From Ruminococcaceae bacterium UBA5406 (GTDB lineage Bacteria > Bacillota > Clostridia > Oscillospirales > Acutalibacteraceae), in assembly GCA_002407675.1 (NCBI GenBank), contig DHNW01000018.1:1-12906 (forward strand): 12,906 bases of DNA, in the 5' to 3' direction. The notes under the pieces were generated by a model. The model was not told where the DNA came from and did not search any database. It saw only the letters and a program-made list of their open reading frames with translations. Shown piece by piece: positions 7,572-12,906 of this stretch. Every line of letters begins with the position of its first letter. The first letter of the stretch is position 1. The position numbers and the translations under genes are program-made.

Positions 7572-7718
7572 ATGAAAAAGGATATTAAAAAAGTTGTGCT
7601 GGCTTATTCGGGCGGGCTGGATACTTCCATCATTATCCCCTGGCTGAAAGAGAACTTCAATAACTGCGAGGTCGTCGCCGTCGCGGCGGACGTGGGGCAG
7701 CGGAAAGTTCGACATTGA
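7572..7718 (+). pseudogene. argG: Argininosuccinate synthase, N-terminal remnant
   Basis: ArgG joins citrulline and aspartate using ATP in arginine synthesis; the full enzyme has about 400 residues. Here only the first ~43 remain: MKKDIKKVVLAYSGGLDTSI, then IIPWLKENFNNCEVVAVAAD and VGQ. The SGGLDTS loop is the family's ATP-pyrophosphatase motif, so the identity is firm. After VGQ (about 7700) the frame leaves the family and stops within a few codons at 7716-7718. The bases from there on belong to a different gene, an ABC-2 permease. Promoter and ribosome site are intact, so a 48-residue dead peptide could be made. Confidence 0.92.
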
Positions 7719-8346
7719 AACGCTGCGCAATGACGATTTCAAAAACATGCCGCAACTTCTGCTGAAGAATCCTCGGGCGAAGATTCCTGCCCAAAAAAAC
7801 GACCGGAGCGTTGGTGTCAACGTGGTCGGCTTTCTGATGATCTTCCTTGGAATGAGCGCTTTCTTTTATTTCTTCCCGTTCGCAGAAGACAAGGAGCAGG
7901 GGCAGCTCCTGCGCATCTCGGCTTCGCCGCTGTCGTTCAATCGATATCTGGCCGCGCATTTTCTCTTCTGCCTGTGTTCTTTCGTGCCGCCCTGGGTGAC
8001 GCTCGCGGTTCTGCAGGCCGCTGGGTGGAACATCGGCTTTTCCATCGGGCAGTACGCCGGCCTGTTCCTGATTCTCGCCATGCTCGGCAGTTCATTTGCC
8101 CTTCTTCTGCACACGTGGATCAAAAAGCCGGATAACGCCAATATGCTCGGCAGCTCCCTCATAATCGTTACTTCCACACTGTCGGGATGCTTCTATTCTT
8201 TCATCAAAAGTAATGCCGTCATGAATCTGCAAAACGGGGAAGCTTTGCAGCACCTGTTCCCCGTGATTTACATTCTTGCCCTCTCTCTCATGATGTTCGG
8301 CGTCGCCTATGTGAAACTGAGGCACGATTTTGTGAAACGCGCATGA
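7705..8346 (+). pseudogene. ABC-2-type transporter permease, C-terminal part
   Basis: ABC-2 permeases pair with an ATPase to export drugs, lipids or polysaccharides; the larger ones have about 380 residues. This open frame has about 200 residues from ATG 7747 and stays open back to the junction near 7700. It shows the family's second-half layout: VNVVGFLMIFLGMSAFFYFF, a cytoplasmic stretch AEDKEQGQLLRISASPLSFN, RYLAAHFLFCLCSFVPPW, two more hydrophobic segments (SIGQYAGLFLILAMLGSSFA and SSLIIVTSTLSGCFYSFI) and a last helix before VKLRHDFVKRA. The first membrane helix and the N-terminal outside loop are missing, replaced by argG. No ribosome site precedes ATG 7747, and no ATPase gene is adjacent. 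Confidence 0.75.
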
Positions 8347-9406
8347 CCGCCAGCGTCTACTATTGTTCGATGAGCTGCAAGGCACAGCTGGCGGAAGAAA
8401 CCGGCCGTCTGAACGATGCCATGAAAATTTACGATACAGTAGAGGAAAAGATGACAACTGGCAAAGCCTCTTTCATGCGGCAATACGACTTCTGCATCGG
8501 AATCATCGGCATTTATCTGAAACGGATGGAACTTTCCAGCGCAAAAAAGTATCTTGACCGCGCGAGGGCCATGATCAGCGGCAGCTCGATTCCGGAAAAC
8601 CTGATCTCCTACAGTTTCGACTACAACCTTGCGGAATACGACATGCTCAGCGGAAATGAGGACCTGGGCGAAAAAGTGATCCGACAGATCATTGGAGACA
8701 GCAAGACGCAGACTTGGACGGACCGGCTGCTGATCAAGCTTGCTGCCGCCGGAAGAATGGGCGCAGCCCGCCAGGAAAAGATTCTATCCGAATACGAGGC
8801 TTTTCTTGCGCATTCCGCAGAACCTTCCCCCACTTTTGAGCTTCTCTACGCGCGGCTGTACTTTCAGAATGGCGAAGCAGAAAAAGCAAACGGGATCACG
8901 GAAAAGGTACTACCTTTTCGCGAAAAAACCAGAACTGCCTGCATCTTGTGGAAGCTGATCTTCTTCTGATCCGGATGACAAGCGGCTCGTCACCCGCCGA
9001 CCGGCGCCATCGGAATAATCTGCTCCGCGAGGCCGTTTACTATTCGTGGGAAAACCGCGTCCTCCAGCCGTTTTATGTCGACCGCGACATTCTGGAACCG
9101 CTCTGGAAAGATTTCAGCACTGCCATGGCAGACAAGCTCAGCGAAGAGGAAAGCCTGTTTGTGCGCGATGCCATGCGCATCTGTTCTCCCGCCGGGCAAC
9201 CCGGCGAACAAAGCATTCTCAGTTCCCGGGAACTGGAAGTCTTTGCGGAGCTTGCAAAAGGAAAAACAAATCCGCAGATTGCGGAAGACCTTTGCATCTC
9301 CCTTTCCACTGTCAAAACCCATGTGCTGAACATCTATGGAAAACTTGGCGCCTCCTCGCGGGTCAGTGCCGCCGAAGAGGGAAAACGCCTCGAACTGATT
9401 CCCTGA
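8343..9406 (+). pseudogene. MalT-type LuxR-family regulator, C-terminal part, frameshifted
   Basis: Large LuxR/MalT regulators have an ATPase domain, a TPR-like helical region and a C-terminal HTH. Present here are the helical repeats (for example QLAEETGRLNDAMKIYDTVE, MELSSAKKYLDRARAMISG, ARLYFQNGEAEKANGITEKV) and, in a second frame, the HTH at about 9212-9397: SSRELEVFAELAKGKTNPQI, AEDLCISLSTVKTHVLNIYG, KLGASSRVSA. The frames separate at six A at 8923-8928; one more A gives FREKNQNCLHLVEADLLLIR and restores continuity. The ATPase domain is absent, because the sequence begins exactly at the ATGA where the permease ends. Either this overlap is a start made by chance at a deletion junction, or a truncated gene was placed there. 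No good ribosome site precedes 8343. Confidence 0.82.
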
Positions 9407-9447
9407 CGATCCTGTTTTCACAGTTTCCTCAAAGCAGCAAGAAATCA

Positions 9448-9490
9448 CCCCTGCCGAATTGACATGAATCGGCAGGGGCCTTTTGTTTTC
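9448..9490 (+). terminator. Rho-independent terminator after the LuxR remnant
   Basis: CCCCTGCCGA (9448-9457) and TCGGCAGGGG (9469-9478) form a perfect 10-bp GC-rich stem with an 11-nt loop, followed by CC and TTTTGTTTTC. It lies about 40 nt past the LuxR stop, so the 3' end of that gene is in its natural context. Confidence 0.9.
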
Positions 9491-9817
9491 TCCTGCAATA
9501 TGGCAAAATCGGATATGCGGCCCTAAAAGCAATGGAAGATGCCGGCGTCAGCCCCCAAAATGTAGATTTTTACTTTCATGGTGAGGCAAGTCCTCTCAAT
9601 GCTTCCAAACTACATCACTCCGAACATACAAGTAGCAAACTGGTTCGGCATGAAGGGCAAGGGCTCCATTCATCATTCCGAAGCTTGCTGCACGGGATAT
9701 CTGGTTTTGGAACAGGCTGTAAATGCAGCCACATCTGGCAAGGACAACTGTGTTCTGTCCGGCTGCGTGGAATTTGCCGACAGCGTTGCGGTCCCTACTC
9801 ATGAAAAGCCAGCTTAA
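9487..9817 (+). pseudogene. Condensing-enzyme (KAS / thiolase-fold) fragment
   Basis: One frame reads LLQYGKIGYAALKAMEDAGV, SPQNVDFYFHGEASPLNAS; a second reads NYITPNIQVANWFGMKGKGS, IHHSEACCTGYLVLEQAVNA and SGKDNCVLSGCVEFADSV before stopping at 9817. Removing one A from the AAA at 9607-9609 joins them (NASNYITPN). The pattern (a middle 'helix plus HGE' part, then a Cys in an SEACCTG turn followed by a long helix, then GKDNCVLSG) resembles ketoacyl-ACP synthases, in which that Cys carries the acyl group. Both ends are missing: it begins at the T-tract of the preceding terminator and ends well short of the family's ~330-400 residues. There is no ribosome site. The exact member of the superfamily is unsure. 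Confidence 0.6.
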
Positions 9818-10038
9818 TTTAATAATAGTACTACATTCGGGATTTGCAAGCAGAAATCGGCATAAACGATTTGTGTTCACCATTTGAATCATAAAACGTG
9901 TTTCACCCTGGCGTTTTCACACAGCTTGGGCTCAAAACCCAAATCTGACAGATATAATACATATACTCGTCTAGAATCCGGACATATGACCTTAATGATT
10001 TTACTTTAACTACATTCCCACTGTTTCCGTGTGTTCTT

Positions 10039-11235
10039 CTATTTAACAATCAGTTCCATCACATCACGCCGCATGCTCAGCGGAGTACCCTTTGTTGGTT
10101 TGCCCACACGAAAAAGCATCTGCACCGTGCCGCCATTCGACGCATACAACTGCTTAAATTCGGTATAAGGAGTCTTCATCTCGGGATATTCCTCCAGAAC
10201 CTGACTGAGAGGCTGCATGACAAGGCCCAGTGTATGCCCAGTTAACACGAGTCTGCTGTAGAGCATCCCACTTTCCACTTGGGTCAAACGGCTGTTGTCT
10301 AATGTTACGATCATCGCATAGGCGGGCGTGTTGTCAACGGAGGTCCGGGTGTTGTTAATAAAGTTCCGGGAAGCAGCACTGCCGGTATTCATAGAGGGAA
10401 AAACGGTGAGCAATCCCTGTAAAATGGGTTTCATAAGGCCCGAAGTACCTTGGCCCTCTACCGAAAAGCCATAGCGGTATTGATTTTTCTGGGCTTCGTT
10501 TGCCCTAAAGATGGCATTGGATTCGTCCATAATGCGCGCCACTCCCGCTTCAATGGTTGCACTTTGCATGGCGTATCCGCCGATTTTCTTCAAATTGGCC
10601 CCATCCTGATAGAGCTTTATGGAAATGCCGTTTTGGGAAGAAAGGGATTTGAGGGAAGAAACCTGCGCGGAAGAAAGCTTTTCCGATTGATAGACTGCCC
10701 GGTTGGTGTCCGGCAGAAAAGTGGCGTCATAGAGCGGGGTATCCTGGGGCTGTGCTTTTAAAAGGGTGATCTTCGCGACCGGCAGAGTGTCCATACTGCG
10801 GACAAGATTCTTTTCATCATAGGTGCCATCCGGAAAAAGACTAATTTCAGTGTCCCAACCCTCTTTTTTCCCCGCCACGGCGACATATTCCAGAAAGGTA
10901 CCTTGCGTAATCATCATCTGGCGCGCGTAGGGGTCTACCTCGTTCGTAATGCGTGAACTGTCAGCATAAAGATAGAACACTGTGGGGTCGGTCTTATCAA
11001 GACGGACCTTCCAAGGCTGCATGTTGTGACCATTCGCTGCAAGCAGGCCGCTGGCCACGAGGCGTACTCGCGGATCGGCATACTTTACTGCATACTCTTT
11101 TGACCATGGTTCCATATACGTCTGTTTCATATAACCTCCACTGATGATATAAAGTAAGGATAATAAGATGAGACATACAGCTACTATGCCGGCCAACACA
11201 AATGATGCGGTCTTAATTACCGTTTTCCTTTTCAT
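10039..11235 (-). CDS. Membrane-anchored Acg-type FMN-binding oxidoreductase (nitroreductase superfamily)
   Basis: This is a 398-residue protein. Residues about 8-32 form one hydrophobic membrane anchor with a basic start (MKRKTVIK), so the enzyme domain would face outward. The domain begins with ASGLLAANGHNMQPWKVRL (NGHNMQPW at 68-75), the flavin-contact signature of the Acg/nitroreductase-like family. It ends with GHTLGLVMQPLSQVLEE and a C-terminal RRDVMELIV segment, also typical. Such proteins are thought to bind FMN; their substrates are mostly unknown. ATG 11235 is supported by CGGAG about 10 nt upstream. The ATG lies inside the last codons of the TetR remnant (23-nt overlap), implying translational coupling, so damage to TetR may reduce its expression. 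The frame itself is intact. Confidence 0.82.
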   Translation of the reverse strand: MKRKTVIKTASFVLAGIVAVCLILLSLLYIISGGYMKQTYMEPWSKEYAVKYADPRVRLVASGLLAANGHNMQPWKVRLDKTDPTVFYLYADSSRITNEVDPYARQMMITQGTFLEYVAVAGKKEGWDTEISLFPDGTYDEKNLVRSMDTLPVAKITLLKAQPQDTPLYDATFLPDTNRAVYQSEKLSSAQVSSLKSLSSQNGISIKLYQDGANLKKIGGYAMQSATIEAGVARIMDESNAIFRANEAQKNQYRYGFSVEGQGTSGLMKPILQGLLTVFPSMNTGSAASRNFINNTRTSVDNTPAYAMIVTLDNSRLTQVESGMLYSRLVLTGHTLGLVMQPLSQVLEEYPEMKTPYTEFKQLYASNGGTVQMLFRVGKPTKGTPLSMRRDVMELIVK

Positions 11236-11743
11236 ATTGTTTCACTCCGTTTCTGCTGATCAGGCGCATAATCATATCAAATGCTTCCGTTACAAATTTT
11301 CCGGGGTCGACCTGGTGGTAATTCTTCAGGTAATCCCCTTTTCTTTCACCCGTATTGAAAATACCTACAGTGCAGGCCCATAAAATTAATGCCGCCTGCT
11401 TACTTTCGAGTTCCCTGTATAGGCTCCCTTCCTCCACGCCACGTTGAAGCGCATGAAAAATGTATCACAAAATCTGCTCACCCAACCCGTAACACTCTGT
11501 TTTTGATACGTTTTCAATGCCGATGCTGCTGTCAGCGTCCTTTGTCTCGTATTTTATAATGGCCTTAAAGTACTCCGGATATGCTATGCTGAACCCGAAG
11601 AAGGTGAACAAAATGCAGTGCAGCTCTTCAAGAGCGTGGAGAAAATCCACAAGATTGCAGACGAACTTACCCGGTCGGAGCATAGCAAAGATCGAGGGCG
11701 CGATTATGAACGGTAAAAATGCGCTGAAATGATACCAGAACAC
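11213..11743 (-). pseudogene. TetR-family regulator, HTH lost, with in-frame stop
   Basis: TetR repressors have an N-terminal HTH and a C-terminal ligand domain. Here the ligand domain is recognisable: LHALEELHCILFTFFGFSIA, YPEYFKAIIKYETKDAD, then after a TGA at 11465-11467 in the same frame, YIFHALQRGVEEGSLYREL and ESKQAALILWACTVGIFN. The two open stretches are exactly in register, so a single nonsense change (for example CGA to TGA) splits the gene. Upstream of about 11690 no HTH can be read in any frame, so the N-terminus is gone. The gene overlaps the oxidoreductase start, the usual arrangement of an autoregulated pair. An intact repressor cannot be made, so the oxidoreductase would lack its control unless another regulator acts. 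Confidence 0.78.
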
Positions 11744-11890
11744 AACATTTTATATCTGCCTGTCCTACCCCTTATCTCATAATGTCCCACTTCACAGATG
11801 GGGCTTACAAGGCCAATTTTTCCCGAAAACAGCACCAAGAAGTTACAGAAAATCCATCTATCCATCTGAGAGGTGAAAGGAGCGGTTTTC

Positions 11891-12072
11891 ATGCCGAGAA
11901 TGAGCAAAAATCGCAAGCTGAAATGGCAGCTTTTCATAAATCACCGAAACCGTGTTACATATAACGATCTGTGCCGGAAATGCATCCACGGCTGCAAGCA
12001 GAGTTTCCGGGTCGTCGTGATGGACTCCCGCGCTATCATTCCAAACGCGCCAACAGAAGAAGGGAGAGTTGA
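11891..12072 (+). pseudogene. Small cysteine protein of integrative-element type, frameshifted
   Basis: From ATG 11891 (GAAAGGAG at 11875-11882, 8 nt before) the frame reads MPRMSKNRKLKWQLFINHRN, then RVTYNDLCRKCIHGCKQSFR and VVVMD. Cys 28, 31 and 35 form a CxxCxxxC knuckle. Adding one G after GACT at about 12026 restores DCPRYHSKRANRRRES and a stop at 12070-12072, giving 60 residues. Without it, the frame runs on into the recombinase tail. I recall similar small proteins in Clostridia conjugative elements, but no function is known to me. The ribosome site is strong, so the fused product may be made. Confidence 0.6.
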
Positions 12073-12085
12073 ATGCAGGAAATTT

Positions 12086-12355
12086 CAAAAGCGAATGAAG
12101 CCCCAGGCCGGATTAAAAGAAACGGTTGCCGCGCTGGAAGCGGAGATTTCCGGACAGGAACAGCAGACCGCCAACGTGGACAGTTTCCTTGCTCTGGTCC
12201 GCCGCACCACCGAGATTGAGAAGCTCACGCCCGCCATCGTTCATGAGTTTATTGAAAAAATCATCATCTATGCGCCGGAACAGGCCCGGGGTGACCGTTG
12301 CCAGAAAGTGGAGATTATCTACAACAACATCGGCGCGGTTGACCCGCAAAGCTGA
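12086..12355 (+). pseudogene. Large serine recombinase, C-terminal tail (DUF4368-like)
   Basis: The frame reads LKETVAALEAEISGQEQQTA, NVDSFLALVRRTTEIEKLTP, AIVHEFIEKIIIYAPEQARG and CQKVEIIYNNIGAVDPQS. This is the characteristic coiled helix plus C-terminal domain of TnpX-type serine recombinases that move integrative elements in Clostridia. Only about 85 residues of more than 500 remain; the catalytic Ser domain and zinc ribbon are absent. The tail is fused in frame, through the frameshift near 12026, to the small cysteine protein upstream. The junction lies somewhere around 12075-12110. Confidence 0.8.
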
Positions 12356-12495
12356 GCGCAAGCCGGTTCGCAAAACTGAATACTGGGCCGAGTGCCGTTT
12401 TTATAACGCCGCCGCCCGCCATGAAAAAGCTGCTCCCTTACGGACACTGCCCAAACAGAGAGATTTCTTCGCTTTTAGTTTCCAAAAATAGGTGC
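12356..12495 (+). other. Short intergenic stretch, no convincing gene
   Basis: A small frame from ATG 12421 reads MKKLLPYGHCPNREISS onward for about 33 residues and ends inside the next promoter. It has no ribosome site and no relative I recognise. I see nothing else here. Confidence 0.4.
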
Positions 12496-12531
12496 TTTAC
12501 TTTTGCCACCGGTGGGTTATAATAAAGTAAA
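12496..12531 (+). promoter_or_regulatory. Promoter with nested palindromes before the LexA-like gene
   Basis: TTTACT (12496-12501), a 16-nt spacer and TATAAT (12518-12523) give a promoter with a perfect -10 box. The palindrome CCACCGGTGG occupies 12506-12515 in the spacer. TTTACTTT (12496-12503) and AAAGTAAA (12524-12531) form an 8-bp inverted repeat that brackets the core promoter. Both could be operators for the gene product itself. A typical GAAC-N4-GTTC SOS box is not present; only the half GTTC occurs at about 12541-12544. Confidence 0.55.
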
Positions 12532-12563
12532 AGGGTACAATGTTCTATTTTGGAGATGACAGC

Positions 12564-12906
12564 ATGCGTCCAAGCCAAAAAGATAAAATCTACGATTATC
12601 TGTGCAGGTTCTATCAGAAGAACGGATATTCTCCCTCCATGGGAAAAATTGCGGCAGCCTTAGGGCTTTCGGCCCGGTCGAATATTAACCGCCAGCTGCT
12701 CCAGTTAGAAGAAGAAGGAAAACTGACGCATATCGGCGGGAAATTCTATCCTGCTTGGGTTGGCCGGCTGGCCAATGTTGTGATGGTTCCTGTCCTGGGG
12801 ACGATTGCCGCCGGCGTGCCGATTACGGCCATCGAGAACCTGGACGGTTACATTGGGTTTATCCCCCGCTCCGGACATCATGACAAGGACCTTTTCGCCC
12901 TGCGCG
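12564..12906 (+). CDS. LexA-like (S24) transcriptional repressor, cut by window end
   Basis: 114 residues are visible and the gene continues past the window. Residues 1-62 form a winged-helix domain like that of LexA (SQKDKIYDYLCRFYQKNGYS, then MGKIAAALGLSARSNINRQL, LQLEEEGKL). Residues 75-90 read VPVLGTIAAGVPITAI, which contains the Ala-Gly self-cleavage site (83-84) expected before the Ser/Lys protease domain, and KDLFALR follows as in LexA. The catalytic Ser and Lys lie outside the window. ATG 12564 follows GGAG at about 12552-12555. Whether this is the host LexA or an element-borne paralogue is open; the recombinase tail just upstream and the lack of a clear SOS box favour the second. Confidence 0.85.
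   Translation, partial: MRPSQKDKIYDYLCRFYQKNGYSPSMGKIAAALGLSARSNINRQLLQLEEEGKLTHIGGKFYPAWVGRLANVVMVPVLGTIAAGVPITAIENLDGYIGFIPRSGHHDKDLFALR

Noticed and set aside
8990..9532. 180-codon open frame on the minus strand
   Set aside because: Antisense to the LuxR HTH region and spans the terminator hairpin; an artefact of GC-rich coding DNA.
11600..11730. + strand reading with KSVEKIHKIADELTRSEHSK that looked like a possible HTH or recombinase piece
   Set aside because: Overlaps the TetR remnant on the other strand, breaks after a few codons, and I could not tie it to a family.
12126..12491. 121-codon frame overlapping the recombinase tail
   Set aside because: Runs in another frame across the clear DUF4368-like sequence; Arg/Pro-rich shadow of it.
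12536..12548. SOS (GAAC-N4-GTTC) box upstream of the LexA-like gene
   Set aside because: Only the right half GTTC is present; the left half reads GGTA, too far from consensus.
1..12906. CRISPR array, tRNA or rRNA genes
   Set aside because: No regularly spaced direct repeats and no cloverleaf or rRNA-like sequence were seen on either strand.

Overview
The window looks like a mid-GC Clostridia chromosome, possibly Oscillospiraceae-like (that placement is inference). The support is AAGGAGG-type ribosome sites, TTGACA/TATAAT-type promoters, a GntP transporter beside a glycerate kinase, an M56 sensor peptidase, a TetR/Acg-oxidoreductase pair, and conjugative-element-style remnants. Its main character is decay: most recognisable genes are truncated, frameshifted or fused to unrelated pieces. 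Only five CDSs look usable (a PH-domain protein, a lipoprotein, a cysteine-cluster protein, an Acg-type oxidoreductase and a LexA-like regulator cut by the window edge).

Layout. 1-290 is AT-rich with no gene; 291-821 has no recognisable product. 822-2316 (+) is a degenerate BlaR1/MecR1-like M56 membrane peptidase with its extracellular sensor part. 2426-2772 (-) is the C-terminal part of a LacI regulator. 2986-3375 (+) is a small bacterial PH-domain protein with its own promoter and hairpin. 3451-4596 (-) is a frameshifted glycerate kinase that has lost its start codon. It is preceded in transcription order by the last ~78 codons of a GntP-family permease (4643-4878). An IS5-type element with a dead transposase (4882-5806) replaces the rest of gntP.

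Beyond the IS lie a lipoprotein (5818-6384, -) and an unrecognised cysteine-cluster protein (6549-7091, -) with a consensus promoter about 200 nt upstream. 7489-9406 (+) is a run of three partial genes: the first ~43 codons of argG with their promoter, the C-terminal part of an ABC-2 permease, and the C-terminal part of a MalT-type LuxR regulator, closed by a strong terminator. A condensing-enzyme (KAS/thiolase-fold) fragment follows directly.

10039-11743 (-) holds a membrane-anchored Acg-type FMN oxidoreductase, translationally overlapped by a TetR remnant with an in-frame stop and no HTH. 11891-12355 (+) contains a small cysteine protein and the C-terminal tail of a large serine recombinase, likely the scar of an integrative element. 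A LexA-like regulator with an operator-like promoter starts at 12564 and runs off the window.

Working together: gntP and glxK would have been a sugar-acid/D-glycerate uptake and phosphorylation operon, and TetR plus Acg an autoregulated oxidoreductase pair. I see no intact novel system. The most interesting signals are the IS-linked deletion with non-matching target sites, the A-tract frameshifts in three genes, the chimeric junctions, the orphan cysteine-cluster gene with an odd start, and the nested palindromes before the LexA-like gene.
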